Assembly (NCBI GenBank): GCA_017997315.1
Contig: JAGOFF010000015.1
Location: 1-19,068 of the forward strand
Direction of reading: 5' to 3'
Length of the DNA: 19,068 nt
DNA from: Clostridia bacterium
Lineage (GTDB): Bacteria > Bacillota > Clostridia > Saccharofermentanales > UBA5734
In this document: positions 1 through 8,135 of the stretch, one piece after another
How positions within the stretch are numbered: position 1 is the first letter of the stretch
Layout: each line of letters starts with the position of its first letter
Position numbers and translations under genes: made by a program
The notes under the pieces: generated by a model
Seen by the model: the letters and a program-made list of their open reading frames with translations, nothing else
Database searches by the model: none
Told to the model about the DNA's origin: nothing

Positions 1-786
1 CACTTCGGATTCGCCACCCGGGCGGAGTGCAACTACCTCTATGACGGGCTGTCCAAATGGGTCTACTGGTGGTTGTCGTTCCGCGACACCGACCACGACG
101 GCATCCTGCAGTACGACACCGCGGACGAGTCCGGCTGGGACGACAGCTCGTTCTTCCGGGAGGGCGGCCCGACGGAGTCCCCCGACCTCGCGACCTACAT
201 GATCCTGTCCATGGACAGCCTGTCCGATCTCGCGGGCAGACTCGGCAAGTCCTACGAACAGCGGGAATGGAAACGCAGGGCGGACGACATGCTCCGGGAG
301 ACCCTCGCGTTCTTCTGGAACGGTGAGCAGTTCCTCCCCCGCAAGAACAGCACGCACGAACGGCTGGAGAACGGCTCCATCATGTCGTTCATCCCGCTGC
401 TTCTCGGGAAGCGCCTGCCGCAGGAGATCATCGACAAGATGGCGGCCTCCCTGTCCAGGGAAGGCGTGTGGCTGACCCCGTACGGGCTGTCCGGGGAAAA
501 ACTCGGCAGTGACCACTACCACGAAACCGGCTGGTCCGCGGGCCCGGTCCTGGCTCCGTCCCAGATGCTTGTCTGCCTCGGACTCCGTGCGGCCGGCAAG
601 GAAGATCTCGCCAAGACGATCGCGACGCGCTACTGCCAGGCGCTGGTCAAGGCGGGCTTCCCGATGGTCATGAACCCCAAGTCCGGAGCGGACGTCAGCG
701 AAGGGCGCTGGTCGACGCGTTATCCGAACCGCATGGCCTGGACCGCGATGATCTTCCTGCTGCTGGGATCCCTGTTCCTGGACTGA
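1..786 (+). CDS. Glycoside hydrolase, GH63/MGH1-like (alpha/alpha)6 barrel, C-terminal part (5' end outside window)
   Basis: The frame is open from base 1 to a TGA at 784-786, so only the last 261 residues are visible and the true start lies upstream; a TTG at 73 is not a convincing start. Visible residues 32-49 read HDGILQYDTADESGWDDS, which resembles the 'ESGWD' signature of GH63, trehalase-like and MGH1-like (alpha/alpha)6-barrel glycosidases. Further on are a GW-(S/A)-GPV segment (about residues 178-182) and an MNPKSG loop, the kind of C-terminal loop that carries the catalytic acid or base in this clan. Family knowledge says these enzymes hydrolyse alpha-glucosidic or alpha-mannosidic bonds in oligosaccharides. 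The substrate cannot be read from this fragment. No signal peptide can be judged because the N-terminus is missing. A strong terminator follows 56 nt after the stop. Amylo-alpha-1,6-glucosidase-like or trehalase-like activity are alternatives within the same fold. Confidence 0.75.
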   Translation, partial: HFGFATRAECNYLYDGLSKWVYWWLSFRDTDHDGILQYDTADESGWDDSSFFREGGPTESPDLATYMILSMDSLSDLAGRLGKSYEQREWKRRADDMLRETLAFFWNGEQFLPRKNSTHERLENGSIMSFIPLLLGKRLPQEIIDKMAASLSREGVWLTPYGLSGEKLGSDHYHETGWSAGPVLAPSQMLVCLGLRAAGKEDLAKTIATRYCQALVKAGFPMVMNPKSGADVSEGRWSTRYPNRMAWTAMIFLLLGSLFLD

Positions 787-842
787 GGAGAAGACGACTG
801 CCGGTCAATCCGCTTTTGAATATCTATCGAAACAGGGAGAGA

Positions 843-870
843 AAGCCGCGGATTCCGCGGCTTCTTTCTT
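843..870 (+). terminator. Rho-independent terminator of the glycosidase gene
   Basis: A perfect 9-bp stem, AAGCCGCGG (843-851) with CCGCGGCTT (855-863), has a 3-nt ATT loop and is followed by CTTTCTT. It lies 56 nt after the glycosidase stop, in the expected orientation. On the opposite strand the run after the stem is CTTTCTCTCCC, so it would be a weaker stop for transcripts arriving from the minus-strand genes on the right. Confidence 0.8.
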
Positions 871-892
871 GAACCGCGTGAACCGGACCCGC

Positions 893-1309
893 TCACCCGA
901 GCAGCCTCCTGAGCTGAAGGCGCTGTTCGGCGTCGACATCACCTTGTTTTATACTCCGTTGCTCACGCGAACGGAGATCGAAAGCGCCGTATGCGGGACA
1001 GTACGTGAAACCGATCTCCTCGATCAAATCGACCTGCCTGCAGTCCGAAAACTCCGAAATCGGGGCAACTACGAGAATGGTGTTTGTTATTCCGTCATTC
1101 ATCATCTCGTCGATGGAAAGAAACCCTTACCGAAGTCCTGGATTTGAGCTTACAACGGATTCATACCCGAACGGCTCGATGGATGGATCATATTTCGGCC
1201 GGATATCCTGCGGCGAACAGGTAGCGGCGCACAGCGCGAGAACAAGGAGGAGAGACACGACTGAGTGTCGGGATTTATGTATGCTCCATCCTCCCGCTCC
1301 GATATGCAC
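893..1309 (-). pseudogene. Decayed small secreted/lipoprotein ORF with in-frame stop
   Basis: On the minus strand an ATG at 1307-1309 opens a 60-residue frame. It contains basic residues, a hydrophobic stretch (SVVSLLLVLALCAAT, about residues 16-30) and then CSPQD, which resembles a signal peptide and possibly a weak lipobox ending at Cys31. The frame is stopped by TAA (1127-1129). It then continues in the same frame without another stop to TGA at 893-895, through GFLSIDEMMNDGITNTILVV. The joined product would be about 137 residues. The junction reads smoothly across the stop, which suggests one gene broken by a nonsense mutation. The last 20-25 residues look less protein-like, so a second lesion is possible. 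There is no clear Shine-Dalgarno before the ATG. It lies 42 nt downstream of the RM gene on the same strand and may be a cargo remnant. I recognise no family. Confidence 0.35.
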
Positions 1310-1351
1310 GAGTCGGTTATCCGCCCGACATAGATCCTGTGGAGATGGATT

Positions 1352-4045
1352 CTAGTCGACCTGTGTGTTGTTGGCGGCTAACTCCAGATAACGCTCAAAA
1401 AGAAAAGCGACGCGCTCGGTGTCGGAATGGAAACGTTTGCCGTAGGCCTTTTCCACTTCGGCATCCAGATGGCTGTGAGCCTTGACCAGCGCGGGTGGCA
1501 TGGTTAGGGGATCATAAAGATCAGCTAAGGAGGACGTTGGATACATGGATCTGGCATCGAGAACCGCTTGAGCTGCTGCTTCGATGCTGCCCATCAGCTT
1601 ATCAACGGGACTCGGCCAAGGGAAATTGTTGTATACAATATCTTTCGAGTATCGGTAATCTGATTTTAAGCGCCCGGCAACGTACCTTACCCATGCCATG
1701 TGCATTGATGAAAGTAAAACGCCAAGGATATATTTTGATCCGCTGGGAAGAATAAACACGAGATCGCTTGCAAGCGTTGTCGATGGGATAATACCAATCG
1801 GGATATATGCTCTCTTTTCCGAAGAAACTTTTGGGATCACAATATAGTCGGAAGTTGGTATATTTTCGACATGAAATCTGGTTGGAGTCGTGGCAAGTCT
1901 TCGCGTCGGCTCACTTCTGCTGGCCAGCCGAAGTTGCCTGACCAGCTCCACTCTCTTGATGCATTCAGGCATCTTGCGGAGTTCATCCGGAGGACAATCA
2001 CCAAGCCACAATACATAACGATGCCAGCCGTTTATGAACTCTTCGCTTCCAATCCACCTCTTGAACCAGCGTGCAGACTGAGGTTCAAGTCGAATGAATG
2101 CTTCTTTCTCCTCTTCTGTGAACAGAAAGTTGCCCCCATCAATCGGCTTGTTCCCAATCCCGATAGATGGAACAGTGCACAGAGGGTGCTGCCGGCTTTG
2201 AATCGTCACATTCGGAGCATCGATCAGGTACGGGCTGATATTATGCGCTTCGGTTACCGCGGGACCATCATAGAGAAACTTCTTCCCGGTCGGAACGCAT
2301 GTGAATCCGACGATTACGCAATGGACGGCTGCGACGCCTCTTGCTTCGTTGGACCACTTGAAGGTCCGATAAGCGAAGTTGATCGTGATACCAAACCGGC
2401 GCAGGAGATCATCCCATAGGATGCTGACCTGCTCGCCCTGACAGATACTGTTCGTCGAAACGAAGGCGGCTCCGATGGACGTTCCTTGGATATACTCCGC
2501 CGTTTTTCGATACCATGCCGAGACGAAATCCAGATTTCCGGCATTCCTGATGTCATGGAAAACGGACATCAACTCCTGCTTCTGCTGCTCACTCATCGTT
2601 CTCGCACCCTGAAAGGGTGGATTTCCAAAGATATAACTCAGTCTCGCCGGCTCAACAATGGTTTTCCAGTCGATGGTAAGCGCGTTGTCGTTAATGATAT
2701 TCGCTTTGACGCGAAGCGGCAGTCGAACGAAGTATTTCCCGAACTCCTCGGACATCTTCATGTTCATCTGATGATCGATCAACCACATGGCTACCTGCGC
2801 GATCTGGGCGGGGAACTCCTCGATCTCAATCCCGTAGAACTGATCGACATTGACCTTGGCCATCTCTGCCACATCGATGACTTGTCGTGGACCCAGCAGG
2901 ATCTTCATGACCTCGATTTCGAGCAGTCGGAGTTCACGGTAGGCGATAATCAGGAAATTTCCGCAGCCGCAGGCTGGATCCATAAAGCGCAGATCCGCCA
3001 GTTTGCGGTGGAAGGCCTCGAGTCTACGAAGATTTCCTTTGCACTGCTCAAACTCGGCTTTCAGATCGTTCATGAAGAGCGGGTCGATGACCTTGTGGAT
3101 GTTTTCTTCACTCGTGTAGTGGGCACCCAACGAACGGCGTTCTTCCGGACGCATGACCGACTGGAACATGGAGCCGAAGATCGCGGGGCTGACCTGGCTC
3201 CAGTCCATCAGGCAGCAGAGAAGAAGCTGCTTACGCATAGCAGCGGTGAATCCGGCAACCGGCAAGGGTTCTGCAAACAGCTGTCCGTTGACATAGGGGA
3301 ACTCCATCAGATTATCGGAAAGTGTAGTGATCCTTTCTTCCTTGGGTGTATTCAGGATCTGAAAGAGGTGTGCGAGTCGCATCGCAAGGTCGGAGCCATC
3401 CTCGGCTGACTGCGATACATATTCATAAAAGATCCCCTTGTTGAAAAGGCTGGTGTCATCCGCAAACAAGCAGAATAGAATACGGACCAGGTACTGCTCG
3501 AGCCGGTGACCTTCGTATCCGATTGCCTTAAGCTCATCGTGGATCTTTCCCATCTGCTCGGCGGCTTTGATGTTTACGGGATCCTGTGCTTTGATTTCCG
3601 TATGCTGGTATCCGGCCAGAAAACCGAAGTGCCTTACTCGCTTGACCAAATCCCTCAGCGGGAAATCCAGCACCTGTCCCGTCTCGAGATCGTAGAGCCG
3701 GAAATTCTGGAAGTCAGATACAAGGATGTACTGAGGGAGTTCGGTTTCTTTCAATCCCGGAAAGTAATCGACCGCCTGGGCATATGCCTTGTCAAGGCTT
3801 CTGCCGACGGACTTCATCTCAACCAGCAAAACACCCTTCCAGATCAGGTCGATATACCCGTCTTTTCCGTCGAGCTTTTTGACCTTTGTTTCAAATGTCG
3901 CCACACGTCTTCGGGACACGCCGAATACATTGAAAAAATCGTCGAGGAAGGACTTTGCTTCCCCATCCTCGTATCCTTCCCTCGCCCATGTGTTGCTGAA
4001 TGCAACAGCCCGATCCTTGATTTCGTTCCAAATAAGCGGCGGCAT
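1352..4045 (-). CDS. MmeI-like single-chain type IIL restriction-modification enzyme
   Basis: This 897-residue protein has the domain order and length of the MmeI family (MmeI itself is about 920 residues). An N-terminal PD-(D/E)xK nuclease has Asp66 and Glu76-x-Lys78. A helical linker follows, then a gamma-class adenine-N6 methyltransferase with motif I DPACGCGNF (356-364) and motif IV NPPF (475-478). The region before motif I (EERRSLGAHYTSEENI, about 301-316) is the usual SAM-binding motif X. The target-recognition region spans about 530-750, and GRLKSDYRYS with YNNFPWP is the common C-terminal signature. Known family members methylate one strand of an asymmetric site and cut about 20 nt away, needing no separate R, M or S subunit. 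None is present here. The start is supported by AGGGG 7 nt upstream of the ATG. The gene is AT-richer than its neighbours, pointing to transfer. The specificity is unknown. Confidence 0.92.
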   Translation of the reverse strand: MPPLIWNEIKDRAVAFSNTWAREGYEDGEAKSFLDDFFNVFGVSRRRVATFETKVKKLDGKDGYIDLIWKGVLLVEMKSVGRSLDKAYAQAVDYFPGLKETELPQYILVSDFQNFRLYDLETGQVLDFPLRDLVKRVRHFGFLAGYQHTEIKAQDPVNIKAAEQMGKIHDELKAIGYEGHRLEQYLVRILFCLFADDTSLFNKGIFYEYVSQSAEDGSDLAMRLAHLFQILNTPKEERITTLSDNLMEFPYVNGQLFAEPLPVAGFTAAMRKQLLLCCLMDWSQVSPAIFGSMFQSVMRPEERRSLGAHYTSEENIHKVIDPLFMNDLKAEFEQCKGNLRRLEAFHRKLADLRFMDPACGCGNFLIIAYRELRLLEIEVMKILLGPRQVIDVAEMAKVNVDQFYGIEIEEFPAQIAQVAMWLIDHQMNMKMSEEFGKYFVRLPLRVKANIINDNALTIDWKTIVEPARLSYIFGNPPFQGARTMSEQQKQELMSVFHDIRNAGNLDFVSAWYRKTAEYIQGTSIGAAFVSTNSICQGEQVSILWDDLLRRFGITINFAYRTFKWSNEARGVAAVHCVIVGFTCVPTGKKFLYDGPAVTEAHNISPYLIDAPNVTIQSRQHPLCTVPSIGIGNKPIDGGNFLFTEEEKEAFIRLEPQSARWFKRWIGSEEFINGWHRYVLWLGDCPPDELRKMPECIKRVELVRQLRLASRSEPTRRLATTPTRFHVENIPTSDYIVIPKVSSEKRAYIPIGIIPSTTLASDLVFILPSGSKYILGVLLSSMHMAWVRYVAGRLKSDYRYSKDIVYNNFPWPSPVDKLMGSIEAAAQAVLDARSMYPTSSLADLYDPLTMPPALVKAHSHLDAEVEKAYGKRFHSDTERVAFLFERYLELAANNTQVD

Positions 4046-4096
4046 ATTGACCCCTCATATGAATGCAAGGCTGGATGCGCATACTTGATTTTCATA

Positions 4097-4102
4097 ATTA
4101 TA
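4097..4102 (-). promoter_or_regulatory. Candidate -10 box for the RM gene
   Basis: The minus strand carries a perfect TATAAT here, 51 nt upstream of the RM start codon. The best -35 match, TTGACC (4125-4130), is 22 nt away, longer than the usual 17 +/- 1. The -10 is therefore convincing only as an AT-rich promoter element. The RM gene probably has its own start rather than relying on read-through from the glycosyltransferase. Confidence 0.4.
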
Positions 4103-4162
4103 CCAATAGATGTTAAGAGGAGGGGGTCAATATTTTACAAATGACTAAATCCATTCCGCTGG

Positions 4163-5410
4163 CTACGCCCCTCCGCCGGCCACCCGCGCGGCCGCTTCCG
4201 CGATCGACAGGCTCCGGGTGTGGCGGATCTCCTCCCAGACCACGGTCTTGCGGAACAGCGCCAGGACCTGCAGCGGGATCCAGGACAGCATGAAAATCGG
4301 GAAGCCGAGCACACTCTTGAGGATCCGGCGGTCGAACCGGGCGTACCGGAACGCGATCAATGCCGCAAGCCCCGCGGTGCCGATGTAGGTGGCCGCGCCT
4401 CCCAGCAGGGCCGTCAGCGCAAGCGCGGACGGATCCGCTCCGCTCCCGGCGAACGCGAGCGCCCAGACCAGGAACGTATCGAACACCGACACCGCCTGCA
4501 GGAACGGCGCCGTCAGGAACATCGCGGCGTCCAGCTTCAGCGCCCGGAATCCGCGCCCGCCCCGCCGCAGGAAATCGGGGAACCGGAGGCGCGCCACTTG
4601 CATGATCCCGCTGCACCAGCGCTTCCGCTGTTTCATGGACTCCAGCAGCGTCAGGGGCTCCTCGTCGTAGGCGACCGCGCGGGGGACCCACCGGACCCGC
4701 TCGCCCTCCAGCGCCAGCTGCGCCGCGAAGTCCGCGTCCTCGGTGATCGTTCGGGTCCGCCAGCCCCCGAGTTTTTCCAGCACCTCCCGTCGGACCGCGA
4801 ATCCGGTACCGACCAGCTTGGCGGACAATCCGCAGGCCGCGCGGGCGCGGTTGAACACCGCGGCAAAGATTCCGAAGTAGATGGAATAACATCCGGATAT
4901 CCAGGAGTCATAGGGATTTTTCGCCTCGTTCCGGGCCTTGGCGACCCGGGCACCCGCCTGGAACGCCCGGTCCATCTCCGTGAGGAACCGCCGGTCCGCG
5001 AGGTTGTCCGCGTCGAACACGAGAAACGCGTCGTACCCTGCGGGATCGTCCATCAGCACCGCAAGCGACTCGCGGAGCGCGTCCCCCTTGTTGCGGACGG
5101 ACCCGGCGCAACGCAGCACACGGGCGCCGGCAGCGAGCGCCGCACCTTCGGTGTCGTCCGTGCAGTTGTTGGGGACGACGTATATTTCATATAGGGTACG
5201 GGGATACTCCTGATCCAGCAGGCTTTCCACCAGCCGTCCGACCGCCCCGGCCTCGTTCCGTGCCGGGATCACGACCGCGAACCGGGTCGCGGGCGCCGCA
5301 TCGGGATAGGGCCGCTGCCGGCGGAGCGCGAAGAGCGACACCCCGGCAAAGTACGCGCTGACCGCCTTGATCGCCGCCCCGACCGCGATCGTGGCATAAT
5401 GCAGAAACAT
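4163..5410 (-). CDS. Membrane glycosyltransferase, family GT2
   Basis: This is a 415-residue processive-type GT2 enzyme that would transfer sugar from a nucleotide-sugar on the inner face of the membrane. An N-terminal membrane segment (about residues 2-29) precedes the GT-A domain, which opens with FAVVIPARNEA. The metal/nucleotide DxD is FDAD (132-135), the catalytic-base region is TED (223-225) and the acceptor motif is QRKRW (261-265). Further hydrophobic segments lie around 293-318, 330-355 and 367-388. This is the layout of cellulose-, hyaluronan- and N-acetylglucosaminyl-synthase relatives. I chose the ATG at 5408-5410 because AGGAGG sits 7 nt upstream; an upstream in-frame ATG at 5458 would add 16 unlikely residues and lacks a site. 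The gene is divergent from the response regulator, and the product polymer or lipid cannot be told. Confidence 0.85.
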   Translation of the reverse strand: MFLHYATIAVGAAIKAVSAYFAGVSLFALRRQRPYPDAAPATRFAVVIPARNEAGAVGRLVESLLDQEYPRTLYEIYVVPNNCTDDTEGAALAAGARVLRCAGSVRNKGDALRESLAVLMDDPAGYDAFLVFDADNLADRRFLTEMDRAFQAGARVAKARNEAKNPYDSWISGCYSIYFGIFAAVFNRARAACGLSAKLVGTGFAVRREVLEKLGGWRTRTITEDADFAAQLALEGERVRWVPRAVAYDEEPLTLLESMKQRKRWCSGIMQVARLRFPDFLRRGGRGFRALKLDAAMFLTAPFLQAVSVFDTFLVWALAFAGSGADPSALALTALLGGAATYIGTAGLAALIAFRYARFDRRILKSVLGFPIFMLSWIPLQVLALFRKTVVWEEIRHTRSLSIAEAAARVAGGGA

Positions 5411-5462
5411 AAGGATACCTCCTGGACTCCTGCGGGAGCCTGAAGTCAGCGTATCCAACGGA

Positions 5463-5528
5463 TCTTAACGGCGGCCGGTGATGTTTCTTAAGACATTTGT
5501 AAGGTCGGCGGATTAAGAATATCTTAAT
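5463..5528. promoter_or_regulatory. Candidate response-regulator operator with TCTTAA/TTAAGA repeats
   Basis: The 176-bp gap between the divergent glycosyltransferase and response regulator is AT-rich inside GC-rich DNA. TCTTAA occurs at 5463-5468, 5486-5491 and 5522-5527. ATTAAGA-ATA-TCTTAAT (5512-5528) is a perfect 7-bp inverted repeat, and TCTTAAGA (5486-5493) is a palindrome. TTAAGA (5488) and GTAAGG (5499) are 11 bp apart, the spacing typical of OmpR-family half-sites. Autoregulation by the adjacent regulator, and shared control of the glycosyltransferase, are inferences. Confidence 0.45.
5497..5525 (+). promoter_or_regulatory. Possible promoter for the two-component operon
   Basis: TTGTAA (5497-5502) and TATCTT (5520-5525) are separated by 17 bp, and each matches the sigma-70 consensus at four of six positions. 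They lie about 60 nt before the regulator start and overlap the repeated TTAAGA elements, as expected for an autoregulated promoter. The match is modest. Confidence 0.3.
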
Positions 5529-5586
5529 TCTTTACATCGCGCTTTGAAAGAATTCCCCGCTACCATGGGATACGAGGTGTCCGTCC

Positions 5587-6303
5587 ATGCACAACATCCT
5601 GATCTGTGATGACGACAAGGATATCGTGGCTGCGCTGCGGATCTACCTGTCGACCGAGGGGTACCGGCTGTTCGAGGCCGGCGACGGCCGTGCGGCGGTC
5701 GAGTCCGTCCGCGCGAACGACATCCACCTGGTCCTGATGGACGTCATGATGCCCGGGATGGACGGGATCGCGGCCACTGCCCGGATCCGCGAGACCAGCA
5801 ACGTCCCGATCATCCTGCTGACGGCCAAGGGCGAGGACGGGGACAAGGTGCTGGGGCTCCACGTCGGGGCGGACGACTACATCACCAAGCCGTTCACCCC
5901 GATCGAGGTGCTCGCGCGGGTTCGCTCCCAGCTGCGGCGGTACACCCTGCTGGGCGGCATGCCCGCACGGGAGGGGCAGGACGACGGGGCCGGCCGGTGG
6001 CGGGTCGGCGGGATCGAACTGGACGACGCGGCCCGGTCCGTGACCGCGGAGGGGGAGCCGGTTACGCTGACCCCGACGGAGTACGGAATCCTGCGGCTCC
6101 TGATGCGCTATCCCGGACGGGTGTTCTCCACCGCGCAGATTCATGAGGCGCTGTGGAACGAGAACGCCAACGGATCCGCGGGCGCGGTCGCGGTCCACAT
6201 CCGGCACCTGCGGGAAAAAATCGAGATCAATCCCTCGGAACCCCGGTATCTCAAGGTCGTCTGGGGCGTCGGGTATAAAATCGAAAGCGGGGAACGAAAA
6301 TGA
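5587..6303 (+). CDS. OmpR/PhoB-family response regulator
   Basis: This 238-residue protein has a receiver domain (about 1-120) and a winged-helix DNA-binding domain (about 140-238). The acidic pocket is DDD (8-10), the phosphorylated Asp is Asp52 in LVLMDVMMPGMDG, and the switch residues Thr79 and Lys101 (YITKPF) are present. The C-terminal wing ends with VVWGVGYKIE, typical of OmpR-type regulators. It should act as a cytoplasmic transcription factor activated by the kinase encoded next. GAGGTG lies 7 nt before the ATG. The stop overlaps the kinase start in ATGA, so the two are translationally coupled. The divergent gene is a glycosyltransferase, which may be a target. The signal and regulon are unknown; resemblance to VanR- and PhoP-type regulators is only at the family level. 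Confidence 0.95.
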   Translation: MHNILICDDDKDIVAALRIYLSTEGYRLFEAGDGRAAVESVRANDIHLVLMDVMMPGMDGIAATARIRETSNVPIILLTAKGEDGDKVLGLHVGADDYITKPFTPIEVLARVRSQLRRYTLLGGMPAREGQDDGAGRWRVGGIELDDAARSVTAEGEPVTLTPTEYGILRLLMRYPGRVFSTAQIHEALWNENANGSAGAVAVHIRHLREKIEINPSEPRYLKVVWGVGYKIESGERK

Positions 6304-8135
6304 ACCGGATCACGGGAAGCCTCCCGGCCAAGTTTGCGGCGGTCGTGCTGATCGCGGCGGCGTTCCTGGTCCTGGCCGGATCGGGGCTTGGCGTCGGGTA
6401 TCTTTACTTTGAGGGATACTACGGGGAGGGATGCGACTCGTTCTACGAGTCGCAGTCCTGTACCGACATCGCGGAGTCCCGGGCCTGGGACGCCGTCTGG
6501 CGGTACGACGGGAATCCGGGGGACCTCTCCTGGCTGGAATGGTACGGGGCGGACCGGTCCAACCTGTCCTTTGAAATCGTACGACGTACGGATACGGACA
6601 AGGTCCTGGCCCGGAACTACATTCCGGGCGCGGTCGGGTACCGATCGGAAGCCGAATGGGACCCGTACATTATCCGGTATGCGGTCGCCGATCCACTGGT
6701 CGCGGAGGACGTGTTCTTCGCCCACGCCGAGGCGTTCCGGATCCTGTATCCGCTGCGCTGGACCCTGATCGGGACGTGTGCGGGCGGTACGCTGGTATTC
6801 CTGGCATTGCTTGCGTTCCTCATGAGCGGCGCGGGACGCCGGCGCGGGACGGAAGGGATCACGCTCGGACCGCTTCACCGGATTCCGCTGGATCTGTACG
6901 CCGGCGTTGTGGCCCTGGCGGTGACGGGCCTGGGACTCGTGGCGCTCGACAACCGGTCGTTCGACCATCTGCCCGAGTTCATCCTGGGCGGCGTCGCAGC
7001 GCTTCTCGCGTTCCTGCTGCTCCTATCCCTGCTGCTGACGCTGTCCGCGCGGGTCAAGGCCGGCGGGTGGTGGCGCAACACCGTGATCTTCCGGGTACTC
7101 CGGTTCTGCGGCCGCCTTGTCCTTGCAGCCGGCCGGCATCTCCCGCTGGTCTGGAAGGCTGCGGCCGGCGCGGCCGCCGTCATCCTGACGCAGTTCGTGC
7201 TCGCCGCCGCGGTGTTTGCCTCCGAGGGGTCGGCACCGTTCGCCCTGCTGCTGTTCGGGTTCGACCTCGCGGTGATTGTCGTGGTCTGCCGGGTGTCGCT
7301 CAACATGCAGCGCCTCCGCAAGGCCGCGGAACGTCTGGCGGCCGGGGAGACCGGTTCCGTGGCGGAAACCGCGAAGCTGTTCGGGGAGTTCCGGCGGCAC
7401 GGGGAGAACCTCAACCGGATCCGGGACGGCATCCACCTCGCGGTGGAGGAACGCATGAAAAGCGAGCGGCTCAAGACCGAACTCATCACCAACGTGTCGC
7501 ACGACATCAAGACCCCGCTCACCTCGATCGTGAACTATGTCGACCTGATGAAAAAAGAGGGGCTGGAAGGTCGCCCCGCGGAATACCTGGAGGTCCTGGA
7601 CCGCCAGTCCCAGCGGCTCCGCAAGCTGACCGACGACCTGGTCGAAGCCTCCAAGGCCTCGACCGGGAACCTCCCGGTGGAACCGGTCCGCACCGATCTG
7701 CGCGAGGTCGTGACCCAGGCGGTCGGGGAGTACGCGGAGCGCATGGAGGCCGCCCGGCTCGAGCCGGTCGTATCCCTCCCGGAAACCGGGGTGTTCGTGA
7801 TGGCGGACGGCCGCCTGATGTGGCGCGTACTGGACAACCTGCTCGGAAACGCGCTCAAGTATTCCCTCCCCGGCACCCGCGTCTACATCGACGTGCGCGA
7901 GGAGGACGGGGAGGCGTCGCTGAGCGTCAAGAACATCTCGTCCGTCCCGCTCAACATCGACGTATCGGAGCTCATGGAACGCTTTGTGCGCGGGGACACC
8001 GCGCGCTCGACCGAGGGGAGCGGACTCGGGCTCAATATCGCCCGGAGTCTCGCTGAACTGCAGGGCGCCCGGTTCGGTCTGGCGGTCGACGGAGACCTGT
8101 TCAAGGCCGTGATCCGGTTTTCCACGGTACAATAG
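6300..8135 (+). CDS. Multi-pass sensor histidine kinase
   Basis: This 611-residue kinase pairs with the regulator just upstream (4-bp overlap). One membrane helix (about 12-37) precedes a roughly 115-residue outside domain with two cysteines (Cys45 and Cys54) that could form a disulfide. Five more hydrophobic segments follow (about 154-176, 196-216, 224-250, 282-306, 312-334). A linker of about 335-385 leads to the HisKA domain, with the phosphorylated His401 in NVSHDIKTPLTS. The ATPase domain has the N-box DNLLGNALKYS (Asn517) and the glycine-rich box GSGLGL (573-578). All residues needed for autophosphorylation are visible. Six membrane segments is more than the usual two and resembles the layout of some Bacillota kinases that sense envelope or membrane state. 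What it senses is not shown by the sequence. Confidence 0.93.
   Translation: MNRITGSLPAKFAAVVLIAAAFLVLAGSGLGVGYLYFEGYYGEGCDSFYESQSCTDIAESRAWDAVWRYDGNPGDLSWLEWYGADRSNLSFEIVRRTDTDKVLARNYIPGAVGYRSEAEWDPYIIRYAVADPLVAEDVFFAHAEAFRILYPLRWTLIGTCAGGTLVFLALLAFLMSGAGRRRGTEGITLGPLHRIPLDLYAGVVALAVTGLGLVALDNRSFDHLPEFILGGVAALLAFLLLLSLLLTLSARVKAGGWWRNTVIFRVLRFCGRLVLAAGRHLPLVWKAAAGAAAVILTQFVLAAAVFASEGSAPFALLLFGFDLAVIVVVCRVSLNMQRLRKAAERLAAGETGSVAETAKLFGEFRRHGENLNRIRDGIHLAVEERMKSERLKTELITNVSHDIKTPLTSIVNYVDLMKKEGLEGRPAEYLEVLDRQSQRLRKLTDDLVEASKASTGNLPVEPVRTDLREVVTQAVGEYAERMEAARLEPVVSLPETGVFVMADGRLMWRVLDNLLGNALKYSLPGTRVYIDVREEDGEASLSVKNISSVPLNIDVSELMERFVRGDTARSTEGSGLGLNIARSLAELQGARFGLAVDGDLFKAVIRFSTVQ

Larger units (their letters stand above)
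787..1351. other. Gene-poor stretch between glycosidase and RM gene
   Basis: This 565-bp stretch holds the terminator at 843-870 and the interrupted minus-strand ORF at 893-1309, described separately. I see no intact gene with a convincing ribosome binding site. A plus-strand frame at 869-1147 is open, but it starts on the T-run of the terminator, lacks a Shine-Dalgarno sequence and has no recognisable domain. Base composition is visibly more AT-rich than the flanking genes and resembles the RM gene to the right. Confidence 0.6.

Noticed and set aside
869..1147. 92-codon plus-strand frame after the glycosidase terminator
   Set aside because: It starts on the terminator T-run, has no Shine-Dalgarno and no domain, and overlaps the better-looking minus-strand remnant.
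4097..4130. TTGACC and TATAAT on the minus strand as a full promoter for the RM gene
   Set aside because: The spacing is 22 bp, too long for a normal sigma-70 pair; only the -10 is kept, at low confidence.
2486..4144. Two plus-strand open frames (307 and 212 codons) across the RM gene
   Set aside because: They are antisense to conserved nuclease and methyltransferase motifs, with no independent support.
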